Assembly (NCBI RefSeq): GCF_036588685.1
Contig: NC_086375.1
Location: 39,330,566 to 39,394,565, forward strand
Source: Mytilus trossulus
Lineage: Eukaryota > Mollusca > Bivalvia > Mytilida > Mytilidae
Length of the DNA: 64,000 bases
Direction of reading: 5' to 3'
The translations under genes were made by a program, and so were the position numbers. The notes beneath the pieces were generated by a model, which was not told the DNA's origin, made no database searches, and saw only the letters and a program-made list of their open reading frames with translations. How positions within the stretch are numbered: the stretch's first letter is position 1; each line of letters opens with the position of its first letter. This document shows, in pieces, positions 12,801 through 23,560 of this stretch.

Positions 12801-14568
12801 TTTGGATCATCAAAATCGTCAATCGAAGTAGTATAAACAATAAAAATATTACCAAAACTGTCATCGAGTTTCTTCTATCGTGTTCATATTTTACCAGTTT
12901 ATGATTTCCTTTGATATTAAGTGTAAAAATGTGTCCAATAAAAATGGCAAAAAAATACGTATTAAAGTAATCTGCAGACAATAATGAACAGTAGTGATTG
13001 AATATTAAAATGTTGAAATAGTTAAAATATATGACACTGATATTATTTCAAGATTGTTTTTCCCTTTTCCCTTAAAGACATCGACGCTTCCGGAGTATCA
13101 GACGCTTTGGAACGGAATTGTGGGATATAATCAAACTGATAATAGAGTTCTGAGTGTTTTAGGAAATGTACAAATAGAAAAGGTTATTGAAGGAGACTAT
13201 GCGTACATTGGAGACAAAACTTACTTTGATATGATTATGGTTAATAATTGTGACTTAGCGATGACATTAGCTGAAATCCTCCAATTACAGTACGCAATAG
13301 CTCTACCAAATAATTCACCATTTACCAAGATGTTTTCAGATGAGTAAGTAATTTAAATCTTCATGGGTGAAAGGTAATAAAACTTCAATGCTTAGTTAAA
13401 AGTAAAATGTAAAATAGTAGCAATTATTGCAGGAATATAAAGTTTACGACTTCAAATATAAACGCACCAATCAAAACAGCAAATAAATTGAGTGCGATTT
13501 GATATTTTTTAAATTCCTTTGTCACTTGAAAACAATGGCATACAAGTTGCGTGACTGTATGCACATTATATATGATGGTATTTTGTATAACAGTATGTAT
13601 GTTTCAAGAGTTTATCAAATCAGTGTAGGGTTCTATTTAAAGACCCTAAAAATAAAAAATGTGTTAATATATAGAATGGATGTGTTTTAGTAAACCATTT
13701 AATATTACAACATATCATTAAAAACAATATCTAAAGAACTCTACTTGTATAAGTCATTATTCCTGAACTCGATATTATACTTCATAACTTTTTTGTTAAC
13801 TTGTCTTTGAATGTGTTAACAAATCACCCATTTGTTGTTTCATTATTGTACAGAAAACGTAAACAGAATTTAAAAAAAAAGTCTGAAATGGATAAAAACA
13901 ATCATTGTACTTAAAAAAAATTAATAACAATTACGAACTTGTAAGGACGCCTCCGGGTGCGGGAATTTCTCGCTACATTGAAGATCTGTTGGTGACCTTC
14001 TACTGTAGTTTTTTTATTTGGTCGGGTTGTTGTCTCTTTGACACATTCCCCATTTCCATTCTCAATTTTATTGTAACTTGAAATTAATTCAGCATAGTAA
14101 AAACACAGAGTGAAAATTTCCAACCTAGGAAATCAATATATAAGTGCATACATGTATGTTTATGATACATGTACACATAATCTTAATCGAATGCTTTCTT
14201 TTTATATTGCAATGCTGGTTTTTTTATAAAGTATTTTTTCATTAAAACATTGTACTTATTTTTCTAGGATTATTTCAATACATGAGAGTGGATTACTTCA
14301 GATATGGAAGTTGAGACATTGGCCCAAACCTGGATTTTGTAAAGGGTCTCTTCTTAAAGAGCCTAAAGCTATAACACTTATAGATGTCCAAAGTGCATTT
14401 TATATGATAGGGATTGGCATTTTCGTGGCTTCATTTACCCTGTTTATTGAGTTTTTAAAGCAGACATACTGTAAATGGAGAGAAAAGATCGGAAAGGCAA
14501 AAGAAAAACCTCAAACAATAAGACACGTTAGCACAATACCAAAATTAGACGAATTTATATCTTACTGA
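686..14568 (+). CDS. GluD-like ionotropic glutamate receptor, gene A (5'-partial)
   Basis: Ligand-gated cation channel subunit of the plasma membrane. Exons (GT-AG, phases consistent): 686-871, 2119-2220, 5639-5827, 6967-7061, 7426-7516, 8202-8529, 11491-11708, 13078-13343, 14268-14568 (TGA). They encode 591 residues: end of the amino-terminal domain, S1 lobe, M1, pore loop, M3, S2 lobe, M4 and a short cytoplasmic tail. The family signature is seen in IQTDRERVIDF (S1 ligand arginine), the pore-M3 stretch ending TYSGNLIAFLTV, and a cysteine pair in S2 (VNNCDLA and PGFCKG) matching the conserved iGluR disulfide. The DRE-VIDFT motif and the S2 Asp resemble delta receptors most, but a kainate- or IR-like affiliation is possible. 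The N-terminal half of the amino-terminal domain must lie left of base 1. Long introns hold repeats, a hAT MITE and a SINE palindrome. A possible AATAAA lies at 15429. Gene B is a close tandem paralogue. Confidence 0.9.
1141..1608. repeat. Foldback (inverted-repeat) element
   Basis: Left arm about 1141-1330 and right arm about 1415-1608 are diverged reverse complements ('tctgacat…cttttaaactga…tgtgtt…aggggaggag…aaccccgcc'). A single copy of one arm recurs at 35380-35520. Lies in the intron between gene A exons 686-871 and 2119-2220. Confidence 0.7.
1625..1830 (+). repeat. Interspersed repeat ('gtcgggttgttgtctctttga')
   Basis: Shares 'tttagggactagctgag', 'gcgagaat…cgctgcgttgaagacc' and 'gtcgggttgttgtctctttg' with 13930-14075 and 35530-35745. 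Probably the 3' tail of a retroelement. Confidence 0.7.
2119..2220 (+). CDS. Gene A exon: amino-terminal domain, helical segment
   Basis: 102 bp, 34 codons, between tgtag and gtaaga. Encodes KLEDAVKNVF…TEAAIEGLYD. The gene B counterpart (29260-29361) has the same length. Too short to be found by ORF length; recognised by comparison of the two paralogues. Confidence 0.85.
4845..5310 (+). repeat. Head-to-tail dimer, 350-bp period, hammerhead-like motif
   Basis: The block 'ggccacgagcatcactgaag…' starts at 4877 and again at 5227, exactly 350 bp apart, separated by the 'ccactgggtcgatgcc…cagcccagtagccag' section. The same arrangement occurs at 59870-60436. Each unit carries a CUGAAGA…GUCGAAA motif. 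Located in an intron of gene A. Confidence 0.8.
4890..4928 (+). ncRNA. Hammerhead-ribozyme-like core, variant 2
   Basis: CTGAAGA (fits CUGANGA), stem II GAC/GTC with a 7-nt loop, GAAA, then a weak stem-III-like hairpin. A second copy at 5240-5278. A convincing stem I is not seen, so activity is doubtful; the match may be a relic. Confidence 0.3.
5639..5827 (+). CDS. Gene A exon: end of amino-terminal domain and linker to S1
   Basis: 189 bp, phase 0-0. Contains GYTQLTG, the usual 'G-LTG-L-F' strand near the end of iGluR amino-terminal domains, and FNRRKFIVSSLP, which starts the first strand of S1. Confidence 0.88.
6345..6615 (-). repeat. Interspersed repeat ('ccgtacggccttcaacaatg')
   Basis: Contains 'caatgagacaactatcca', 'ccgtacggccttcaacaatg', 'agcccataccgcatagt', 'gagaaaactaacggcc', all shared with 23125-23560 and, in part, 26245-26460 and 43868-43990. 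Orientation is arbitrary. Confidence 0.8.
6967..7061 (+). CDS. Gene A exon: S1 ligand-binding lobe
   Basis: 95 bp, ends in phase 2 (AC|G). Encodes WNPFVV…YTGFTIDLLQELAHGLNFT: the iGluR 'Y-GF-IDLL--LA--L-F' helix of S1. Two possible N-glycosylation sequons (NYT, NFT). Confidence 0.88.
7188..7370 (-). repeat. Interspersed repeat (family of 32740-33095), inverted
   Basis: Reverse-complement relative of 32740-33095 and 17880-18345 ('acatcaaacgaatgg', 'aagcctggttttatggccagct', 'acttgtatgacaatg'). Diverged copy in an intron of gene A. Confidence 0.55.
7426..7516 (+). CDS. Gene A exon: S1 lobe, DG-WG / W-GLVG motif
   Basis: 91 bp. Encodes YEMTAPSDGQWG…SWTGLVGQLQRR, equal to the 'DGKYG…W-GMVGEL' section of AMPA and delta receptors. 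Donor is gtaagt. Confidence 0.9.
8202..8529 (+). CDS. Gene A exon: S1 end, M1 and pore loop
   Basis: 328 bp. Starts DVDIVAAPLSIQTDRE (ligand arginine), then M1 (about TVLLCIFVSLPICSFFLFFF), the M1-M2 linker, and the pore helix FWYMYGALLTQG. The residue at the AMPA Q/R position is Thr; Gln follows it. Ends in phase 1, splitting the Gly codon. About 10 of 109 residues differ from gene B. Confidence 0.93.
9009..9036. repeat. (TA)n microsatellite
   Basis: Uninterrupted TA tract bordering the left end of the SINE palindrome. A similar tract at 10138-10160 borders the right end. Confidence 0.9.
9037..10030. repeat. ~1-kb near-perfect palindrome built from a tRNA-derived SINE
   Basis: Left arm 9037-9530 and right arm 9537-10030 are reverse complements with almost no mismatches seen (one is the t/a in 'gagttagtgac' against 'gtcacttactc'); the loop is ggttct at 9531-9536. 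Each arm carries a Pol III-type promoter and the tail 'aatttgcgaaagcaaattt'. In the right half the unit is repeated head to tail: 'aaaaatttgcgaaagc' starts at 9537 and 9981, about 444 bp apart, and the SINE tail runs on to (TA)n at 10138. Sits in the gene A intron 8530-11490. Confidence 0.9.
9881..10137 (+). mobile_element. tRNA-derived SINE (right arm copy)
   Basis: Box A TGGTCTAGCGG at 9895-9905 and box B GGTTCGAATCC at 9954-9964 both fit the Pol III internal promoter. The T-arm-like GGGTTCGAATCCC is intact. The long spacing between boxes recalls Ser/Leu-type tRNAs. A non-tRNA tail follows and ends at (TA)n. The mirror copy lies on the minus strand around 9103-9172. I cannot name the SINE family with certainty. 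Confidence 0.8.
10227..11129. mobile_element. Non-autonomous hAT element (MITE) with 8-bp target duplication
   Basis: Element 10235-11121 (887 bp). The left end reads CAGGGTTTCCCCTGG and the right end is the reverse complement of CAGGGTTTCCGCTGG. Both are flanked by the identical 8-mer ATATTGGA (10227-10234 and 11122-11129). The 8-bp duplication and CAGGG termini are hAT hallmarks. Inside are AT-rich 'tttcgcca' motifs and no transposase. ORFs here and across the right end are fortuitous. Confidence 0.88.
11491..11708 (+). CDS. Gene A exon: pore exit, M3 gate and start of S2
   Basis: 218 bp, acceptor attaatag, donor gtaaaa. Encodes GGEHMADSSSGRTLL, then M3 ending ATYSGNLIAFLTV (SYTANLAAFLTV in most iGluRs) and the S2 start with WGTQGGSVFE. 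Confidence 0.93.
13078..13343 (+). CDS. Gene A exon: S2 ligand-binding lobe
   Basis: 266 bp. Encodes the S2 core. YAYIGDKTYFDM places Asp where AMPA receptors have the ligand Glu (E705). The first S2 disulfide cysteine is in VNNCDLA. Ends ALPNNSPFTKMFSDE in phase 2. Confidence 0.92.
13930..14075 (+). repeat. Interspersed repeat ('gtcgggttgttgtctctttg')
   Basis: Contains 'ggacgcctccgggtgcggg', 'cgctacattgaagat' and 'gtcgggttgttgtctctttg', shared with 1625-1830 and 35530-35745. Lies just before the last exon of gene A. Confidence 0.7.
14268..14568 (+). CDS. Gene A last exon: S2 end, M4 and C-terminus
   Basis: 301 bp including TGA. Encodes IISIHESGLLQIWKLRHWPK, the second disulfide cysteine (PGFC), M4 (FYMIGIGIFVASFTLFIEFL) and a basic cytoplasmic tail of about 40 residues. 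Genes B and C have a last exon of exactly the same length. Confidence 0.93.
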
Positions 14569-16366
14569 AGAAAACCATATACATTACCATATTGAATACC
14601 TGAAGCAAAGCGAAGAGAAATGTTGACTTATTAGATTTCCATGTTCTTTTGGAGTAGATATATTGAAAAACACAGTGACCTGGTTTGCATTACGGTATAA
14701 TTACGAGGAGAAAAATATTGTTACCATATGGAATGTGCTGACGGGAAAGTCATACATCCGAATGACAATGCATGGCAATTCTGAAAAAAAGATATGAAAA
14801 TAAGCATAGATCAACAAAAGGTCCAGTTACTTCTAAAGAAATCACAAATCAAACAATTAGTATAAGACGCACTAATGTTTTGTTAGAAATCCTTTCAAAG
14901 CATTTGATGTTTACTAATATTATTTTGATTCATAGAAAAAAAAATTATGTTGTTAGGATTGAATTGACCAAAATTGTGTTTAAAACAGAAATTAAGACCA
15001 GAAAACCCCTAAAGGATCAGGTAGAAAAAGAGCATTTTTTTTGGCGCTGGAATTAAAAACTATAGTTTTTTATCCTTTTAAAACAATGCTTGTCAAATAT
15101 GTTAACCTATCAAGGAATAGTAAAACATAGTTTGAACACTTTAATTTATTAAGTTAAAAATTTGAAGTCACTATGGCTTGCATTTTCATAATCCATTATA
15201 ATATATGAATTAGAGATAAATACATGCATCTGATACTACATAAGAAGTGGAATGCAAAAGTCGTTTTAGATTTTTCATTTTCACATTAATGTCTTAGATA
15301 TTTGCTCTTTTCTTGCCTAATTCTTGCAGTTATTATAACCACTATGCCACCTTCATTCCTTTTCGCAAGTTGTGAAGCCAGCAATTAACCATCTTGACAG
15401 CCGACAACACTACAAGTTACATTAAGACAATAAAAAAAAATAAAAAAACATATTCAAGTTTTGATTTTGTTGTCGTTTGAGAACAAGATAAACTAAGCGA
15501 TTCAAATGTTCAAGACGACAATTTCTTCACAACGAATCATATGTGTATTGCGTGGTTGTTTATTTCAATTTGCAGTATTCGATTTTAATATATCATAATG
15601 TTGGTTACTGTGATTGCAACGTGATACGTGTGAACATTTTTTTTTATCTGAAATCTTAGTACATTAAAAAAGAATTGTAACTTCTCCACACATACACTCA
15701 TTATAGATAGCAAGATTAAAAGTAATGTTGCATTGGCATATACATATTTTCTTTTTCTATCAACATACAAATGTAAGTTAAATTCACAAACAGACAAGGT
15801 GAAAAACCATATTGCTGGTAAGTAATCTGTTGTATTTGTTCCAATTATTATAATTATATTATAAATATTTTACTTGGAATACTTTCTCTGAAAATACTAT
15901 AGATTCATTTATTTTCGTGGTTTACAATTTTCGATGATGTTTGATTTCATGGTTTTCCAATAATCATCATTTATTCATACTGCAAATTTTCAATTTGTTG
16001 AACATTGAAATCCGCGGTTTCCCTGTACCATAGAGATCCGCGAAAATTAGGATTTAACAAATAATAATTAATATACAGTATTATCAACTTGTAACAGAAA
16101 TGATAAAATTATTCTTGGTTTTGCATTGATGTATAATACTATGATGGAATAACTGGTTTAACGAGAACATTATTTTTACATGTAACATGTTCATTATGAA
16201 ATATGCGTCCATGTTGTCTCCCCTTATTGGTAATCGAGAATTTTACAATAAATGTAATTGCATTTATATCTAAAGATGTTAAGTTTTTCGTCATGATAAT
16301 TTGTTAAAAATATGATGTATCATAGAATGTGTAATATCTTTATGTATGTATGTGTGTTTGTGTGTT

Positions 16367-16370
<4 letters not shown>

Positions 16371-16397
<27 letters not shown>
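16371..16397. repeat. (GA)n microsatellite
   Basis: Uninterrupted GA tract preceded by a GT-rich stretch. Confidence 0.9.
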
Positions 16398-16400
<3 letters not shown>

Positions 16401-16607
16401 TTATTTGAAGGTTGGTCGTATAAACTGAATGGTTTTGATGAATATTACTGAAACCATTAATTATAACTTGAATTCCTTTGACTTTTAGATACAGCGATGT
16501 AACATATAGTTTCAAGTACTACTGTTGATATTTCGAATATTTTATTACATGCGTTTCAATATGAATAAATTTTTATACTATTTACTGAAGCTGTTCTCTT
16601 CTTAAAT

Positions 16608-16850
16608 AAATTCATCATAAATACCAGGATTTGAAATTTATATTTGCCCCAGACGGGCGTTCTGTCTACAAAAAACTCACTCAGCTCGAATCAACAAATG
16701 CTAAAAATGCCAAATTCAGTACGAGGTTGAAAAGCCAAGAGGATAAAAAAATCTAAAAATTTTTGCCAAATACAGCTAAACTTATCTATACCTGATGTAT
16801 AAAAGTCTTAGTATTTCAAAAACTCAAGAAGTTTTGTAAACAGTAATTTT
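16608..16850 (-). repeat. Mussel repeat with degenerate hammerhead-like core
   Basis: Shares 'aataccaggattt', 'ccagacgggcgttctgtcta', 'aactca' and the downstream 'gttgaaaagccaagaggat' arrangement with 24432-24620. The core is mutated here (CTGAGTGA instead of CTGATGA). Confidence 0.7.
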
Positions 16851-17589
16851 ACAGCTCTGAATATATATATATGATAATCTATAGCAACATAGAAGAACTG
16901 GCTACAATTCAACGTATAAACTTAAACTTATAAAAGTATGAATACTCTAAAGATTATGCAACACAATTCCAATAAAGACCAGGTGTCCAGAAAGAGAGGT
17001 TTGAAAGCGAAAATTTTTTGAAATAAAACTTTCAAGGAATGTTGAACTTCTAAAGGAGAAAAACAGCATCCTCGTTCTAATACAATCAACAAAGCCGTTG
17101 ATTGAGGAGATGGTTTTTTTTAGATTTGAATATACTACAATATTCTATAAAACGAAAAACTTATTTCCCTTTGAAATATATTTTATACACCGATTAAAGC
17201 ATTTGGCCAGCAATTAACAACTTCTACAAAGATTTGAAATTTAAACATACATCAAACTGACTACCACTAAAGAAGTAAAAGGACCCCCTCTTAAATTTGG
17301 TGGTATTCAATTTAAATAGATGACTGTTTCAACGACATTGAACATTAATAGCAGTATAACATATCATTGAAAAATTATTTCGATTGAAATGAAACTATAT
17401 TTACTCATTGTGATAAAAGTGCTTAAAAAAGGGCCAATATTTATGTTTAGACATTGATCGTAAACGTATGACATGTTTACGACATAGCAAACAGACAATA
17501 TAGATCTAAGATTTGTTTTAATGTTATAACTCAGCTATAATTGATTTTCCGGTAGGGGTATTTAAGTCCTTAGTAGATTTTCGACGTAT

Positions 17590-18345
17590 ATGATATTATA
17601 AGCCTTGGTTTTCCAATATACGAGCGTTCCTGATTTAACTTAATTCAAAATATCGTTTTGGACGTATAAAATTGTAACGTGTACTTGTTTCGGCTTTCAA
17701 ACTTTTGTTTCTGGGCGTCACTAGTAGGTCTTGTGTGGACAAAATGCACTTCTTCTGGCGTATTAAAATTTTGAACTTGTTGCCTTTTAATGGTTGTTGT
17801 TCGTGTGATTCTTTGTCAATTGTGTTCTCCAAATTTATTTATATTGTAGTCCTGTGGTGGTGTGTTGTCATTTTGGATGTTATGTTTCACATGGCCATAA
17901 AAGTGCGAGGTTTGGCAGGCCACAAAACCAGGTTCAACCCACCATTTTTTTCCTTTAAAAATGCCCTGTACCAAGTCAGGAATATGGCCATTGTTATATT
18001 ATAGTTCTTTTCTGTGTGTATTACATATATTTACGTTGAGTCTTTTTTTCTCTTATTTTTGAGTAAATTCACATTGCGATAAGACGTGTCACCGTACTTG
18101 TCTATCCGAAATTCATGTATTTGGTTTTGATGTTATATTTGTTATTATCGTGTGATTTTGTCTAATGCTGGGTCCGTTTTTGTGTGTGTTACATTTTAGT
18201 GTTATGTCGTTGTTCTCCTCTTATGTTTAATGCGTTTCCCTCGGTTTCAGTTTGTTACCCCGATTTTGTTTTTTTGTCCATGGATTTATGAGTTTTGAGC
18301 AGCGGTATATACTACTGTTGTCTTTGTTTGCCTTTTTTTTTCTTA
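17590..18345 (+). repeat. Composite interspersed repeat
   Basis: Holds a degenerate HHR-like block (17716-17750, stem II GTC/GAC kept), then 'aaaaccaggttcaacccacc', 'gccctgtaccaagtcaggaatatgg' parts and the 'gtttcagtttgttaccccgattttg' block (18245-18270). The reverse complement of the last block is at 27395-27560. ORFs inside are not genes. Confidence 0.7.
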
Positions 18346-18649
18346 TGTACAAGACTTTAAAACAAAACCTGAAAAAATATTAATATATTTTAAGAAATAT
18401 AGGAATAAAACTATTTTCCTTTTTTTTTATTTTATACTAAGCAGAAAATACAAGTATATTGTATGTTTAATACAATTGATGTCAATCATAATATATCAAA
18501 CAACAGTGTTGCAAATGCTTTATCCCCTAATTTGTATGACGTCACGTAACCGATATCAGTCACTGAAATAAGGGCTTCATCGATCCCCTTGTAAATGTTT
18601 ACATTATGTCACGTGAGAAATAATAGTAACACTTGATGTATATAAATAA

Positions 18650-18795
18650 ATTTGATAAATATCAGGATTAAATTTTGTGTTTTACTAGACGCGCGTTTCG
18701 TCTACAAAAGACTCACCAGTGACGCTCGAATCCAAAAGTTAAAAATGCCAAATTACAATGTAAGTATGAAGTTGAAGAGCATAATTAAGTGTACA
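18650..18795 (-). repeat. Mussel repeat with hammerhead-like core (CTGGTGA variant)
   Basis: Contains 'gacgcgcgtttcgtctacaa' and 'agactcaccagtgacgctc' on the plus strand. The same family as 24432-24620 with one core substitution. Confidence 0.75.
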
Positions 18796-21065
18796 TGCTA
18801 TTGCTTTTTTCAATATAACACTCTTTATCAACACTCAACTAGCATAATTCGAGTTCAATGATTATATTGGAATCTCGATTTAAGACAGGCGTGACTTAAA
18901 AATCACCATATGATATTCGCTATATATTAAAACATTGTCGTTTGACAATGACAATGACAATTGAATCAAACTCGGAAATTAAAGGAATCACTCAATAGCA
19001 ACGATAAGGGTCGTAAGATTTGCCTATTTCAAATAAATATCCTGGGAATATATCATGAACCTTGAACGAGCAATTTTTTTATTCTTGTGTGTGGTCGTTA
19101 ACATTAGTTTTAATCAATAAACGAATTACGTGAGATAGATTTCGACCGAAGCGAGCATCGTTTATCCTGTTTTCAAAACAATGTACCCTTTTCATTTTAG
19201 TGATTTATAACCAGTCACTATATGTCAGTACCAACACGGTGTACATATGTGTGTCCTTGTGTTGTTACATTTGTTCTCAGAAGTCTTTTTGCACGTGGAT
19301 CCAGTTGCACCTCCAAATCTTTTAGTGCATTATTATAACTGTGTTTGTGATAATTTATTCTGTACAGTATTTTCGCTGATTCATATTATCCTTTATAAAA
19401 GAAGGGGCAAAAGATACAAGAGAGACATTCAAATGCATGATCGAAAATAAACTGACAACTGAAAGTATTATTTATTTTAAAATGCAAAAACGCTTAATAA
19501 TGTTGACTTTTCCGATTTATTGTTTAATTCGTTTTATCTCTGATCCTCCACTCTATGAAAAAAATCCCGAGAATATTTGGTTAATGTTATCAGTATTTTT
19601 GTTGATTAAATGAAATATAATAGAACGTTGAAGACGGAGATCAAAGAGTTTTGACATGTTATAGTGATAACTTAGGGTTTTTTAATCTGTAGATGAATGC
19701 CAGACGATGACAAAAATCTTATTATTTACAATGGCTATTCGAAAATGTGTAAAATTAATAAACACAGATATGTGTGTATGATACAAAAATGCATTCTCCA
19801 GCAATGTAATTATAACCTTCGAAAATATCTGTGATTAAGGTTTTGGAAATAACAGATATAATTCATTCAATAGTCATCAAATAGATGTATGATTTTTTTT
19901 TATCTGACCACAAACAAAGTACGTTTAGTTTAAATATATCGTATTTGCTCAAAGAAAAACGAGCTAGGCTCAAGACAAATAGACTAATGTAGTTTCTCTA
20001 TAATACAATACGTAAAACACTTTAACATTAAAGTGATTATGAATTATATAGTATGTATGCGTAAGGTTAAACTACGATTCTGAAAGGAAATACAGGCAAA
20101 TTTAGATAGTATTTGTTTTGAGTTTTGTCTATGAAACTTAAAACCTGTTAAATAGAAATTGGTTTGGATCACCACTGAAACAATCGTACAATCAAGCCTA
20201 TAATTTCTCAATTTGAACATTTTAATTCAAGCTGATGATACTAAATATGGTAGGTCTCTCATTTATAAAGAACTAACATAAAAAAAATTGAATCAAATAT
20301 AAAGTTAGCATTATACATGTTATAAAAGTCAAATTTCAAGAAAATCAGAAATCTCAACAACAAAATAGTGTTTAAAATTTGGATGAACCTCACAAAACGT
20401 GTGTGCTTTATGTGTAAAGATTAAATGTTCCGTTTTTTTAGATTAAAATATGAATAAAGAATTGAGGTTTTATGTTCATACCTATGGACACAGACTTTTT
20501 TTATGTTCGCGTTCAGATCTGTGCAATAATTGTTTAGGAATCAAGCGAAAAACATGTTAGAGAACAAAATCATTATTTCCGGAAGGAATATTTTGTCTTT
20601 TTTAGATTTTAGAAATAACAAAATTTGATCATTTGTCGGAGCATATTAGTTTGGGAAATTTATAGGACATTTGAAGTTCCTTAAACATTTTTTATCTGAT
20701 GGAATTTAAACCAACCCTTACTATGTAAAATCCTGTCAAGATATATGTAAAGATAGATCGTAAAGATTGTTTTAGATATTTTTACATGAAAGGGTATCAT
20801 ATGAGCATGAATCAAAAGCAGTTTAATTCATACAACGAGTTTGAGAATCTATTTAGAAAAATGATTAATATTAGGTTCAAAAATTTAAACGATCATTGTT
20901 CGTCCTGATGTATTTATTCATAAAAATGTACATTACTAGTATAGCATTTGCAACAACAACTTTTGCACTAAATTTGGTATACAAAAATTATTTTAAGAAC
21001 CGAATGATCGAATAATGGACTCTGTTTACAACTAACTTTGTGGTCGGCTTATGTCTTTCAATAGT

Positions 21066-21320
21066 ACAAATAAACTCATCATAGATACCAGGACTAGGTT
21101 TGTATATACGCCAGACGCGCGGTTCATTTACAAAAGACGAACGAATCCAAAAAAGTTATAAAAAATGCCAAATAAAGTACGAAATTGAAGAGCATTGGGG
21201 ACCAAAATTCCTAAACGTTTTGCCAAATGCAGCTAAGGTAATCTATGCCGGATGTAGACAAAATGGTAGAAAAGACTTAGAATTTCAAAATTCAAAAAAT
21301 TTGTAAACAGTTAATTTATA
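21066..21320 (-). repeat. Mussel repeat, HHR-like core deleted
   Basis: 'aaactcatcatagatacc', 'tatacgccagacgcgcgg' and 'caaatgcagctaaggtaatc' place it in the 24432-24620 family. The CTGATGA half of the core is missing. Confidence 0.75.
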
Positions 21321-21939
21321 AAAAACAACAACATATCCAGTGATAATTCATGTCAGCACAAAAGATACTGACTAATAATTAGATACCAGGACTAAATTTT
21401 GTATATACAGCAGACTTCTAACTTGCAAACAATGTGTTATCTACAACCTTGAGAAAATCTGCATTTAATTTTCTATAGAATAAATAACGCAAATACATCT
21501 TCATAACACAACTAACGATGAAACATACTTTCGACAGGATCATGCGCATGTGGTATCGATTAAAACCATGTTTAATTCACCATTTCATGCATAAGGAAAC
21601 GCCTTTAAAAAGTCAGTTTTATGACAGATGTTCTCTATTCATATGACGTGTATGAGCTTTTCATTTTGCTATTTGATTGATTGATTGACTGTTGGTTCCT
21701 TAACGTCCAGTGGCAAATATTTCATGCATATTCAGGACGAGTTTTGCTTTTTGATGACGGACTTTCAGTTTTCCTATGATTTCGAATGTTTTGTTATTTT
21801 TCCTTCTATTAAACATTTACTTACAGTCGAAAAATTAAAATTTTAACCGGATTTTTGTGACAAAAATGTCGTTTATTGATTTAGGTATGTACGGTGGTTG
21901 GGCGGTCGGGCGGCTGGTTGGGCGGTCGTCAACCAAATG

Positions 21940-22560
21940 TTGTCCGTGCATTTACTCATAAACCGTTCAATCAAAGCTTTTAAAATTTTATTATGTTGTT
22001 ACTGACAAAAAAATGAAGTTCAAATTCAATAATGACGATTTTGACTTTTACCGTTCAGGAGTTATAGTTCTTTAAAGATTGAAAAAATGGCGTGTCCGGT
22101 CGTGTCCGTGCATTTGCGCATGAACTGTTCAACCAAAGCTTCCCAAATTGTAATATGTTGTTACTGATGACAAAATGGAGGTCAAGTTTAATATTGACGA
22201 TGTTGACTATTAGGGTTCTTGAAAGATTGAAAAATGGTGTTTCCAGTCGTGTCTGTGCATTTACTCATAAACTGTTCCACCAAAGCTTTGCAAATTTTAA
22301 TATGTTGTTACTGATGACAAAAAAAGGATCAAGTTGAATAATGTTGATTTTGACTTTTACAGTTCAGGAATAAGGGTTCTCGAAAGAACTTTAAATGGCG
22401 TTTCCATTCATCTTGTTTCATTTACCTATGAACCATTCAACCTAAGCTTTTCAAATTTTAATATGTTGGTACTGATGACAAAATAGAGGTCGAATTTGAT
22501 ATTGACGATTTTCACTTTCATCGTTCATCATTTATGGTTTTTGTGATATTGCCAGGACAA
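21940..22560 (+). repeat. Tandem repeat, about 4 diverged units of ~146-162 bp
   Basis: Units align on 'gttcaaccaaagctt' at about 21965, 22127, 22273 and 22434, each followed by 'aatatgttgttactgatgac' and 'attttgacttttac.gttca'. The flanks carry a 'gggcggtcg' run. The 81-residue ORF inside reflects the repeat and is not a gene. Confidence 0.8.
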
Positions 22561-23124
22561 AATGAATGTTTATAAATACGCTTTGCTGTCGTTGTAACAG
22601 CCTCATGTATAGAATATAGAAAAATTAAAATCACTGCCAAAATTTCAAAGATGAATGATAGATACATTCGTAAACAAAATGAATGTTAAGTTATTTTTTC
22701 AGACAATTCGATTAAGTATTTGTATTTAAATGAAAAAATGTAAATATATATTCATGGACAGTCCTTATTGTGCTGTGGTGTATGTAGTCATTCTAATGAC
22801 ATGGCACAAACTTATTAAATGTCACAATCTATGATGAATGCATTTGCCCTACTTTTCCAGTTGATACGATATTCCATGGCTTGTATTTCCTTTCTTGAGT
22901 GGTGCAGTCGAATTGATTGACCGTTATAAAATATTTGTTTCACAAATGATAACGGATGCATTCCAAATGTCGTTACTACAATCCTGTCACCTGTTTTCAA
23001 ACGTGACAAACCGAATAAGACTTATAACCGTGTTTGTACGAATATGAGCTACCCGATTAGTTCCACATTTGGATCAGAATCTGTCGTCTCTTGTCTTTTA
23101 ACCTAACAACAAAAATAAGATTTG

Positions 23125-23560
23125 TATTAAAAAGATGATGTGGTTTAATTACCAATGAGAAAACTCTCCACAAGAGCCCAAATGACAACGAAAATTAACA
23201 AATATAGGCCACCGTACGGCCGTCAACAATGAGCAGAGCCCATACCGTATAATCAGCCATAAAAGGCCACGAAATGACAAATTTAAAACGATTTAAACGA
23301 GAAAACTAACGGCCTAATTGATGTACAAAAGTAATTGAAAAACAAATATGTAACACATCAACAAACGACAACCCGTGAATTGCAGGCTCCTGACTTGGGA
23401 CAGGCACATACAAACATAACGGTGTGGGGCTAAATATGTTAGCGGGATTTCAATACGCCCCCTAACCTTAGAGAGTGAAGTAACAATACAACATAAGAAC
23501 GAACTATTAAAATCTGTTGAAAAAGGCTAAACAAATGAATAAAAATAGAAATACTACACA
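23125..23560 (-). repeat. Interspersed repeat ('ccgtacggccgtcaacaatg')
   Basis: Same family as 6345-6615 and more complete, adding 'gctcctgacttgggacaggc', 'gtggggctaaatatg' and 'acaacataagaacgaac', which are also seen at 26340-26465. Confidence 0.8.

Noticed and set aside
12430-12981. Minus-strand ORFs in a gene A intron
   Set aside because: Low-complexity AT-rich ORFs with no splice or family support.
14772-15056. 94-residue ORF downstream of gene A
   Set aside because: Lysine-rich, AT-driven, 200 bp after the stop codon; more likely 3' UTR.
17705-18004. 99-residue ORF with hydrophobic stretches
   Set aside because: Falls inside a composite interspersed repeat with related copies elsewhere.
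19247-19450. Possible signal-peptide exon of gene B (MCVLVLLHLFSEVF…)
   Set aside because: Hydrophobic start, but no clear donor in phase with the next exon and no amino-terminal-domain similarity; left unassigned.
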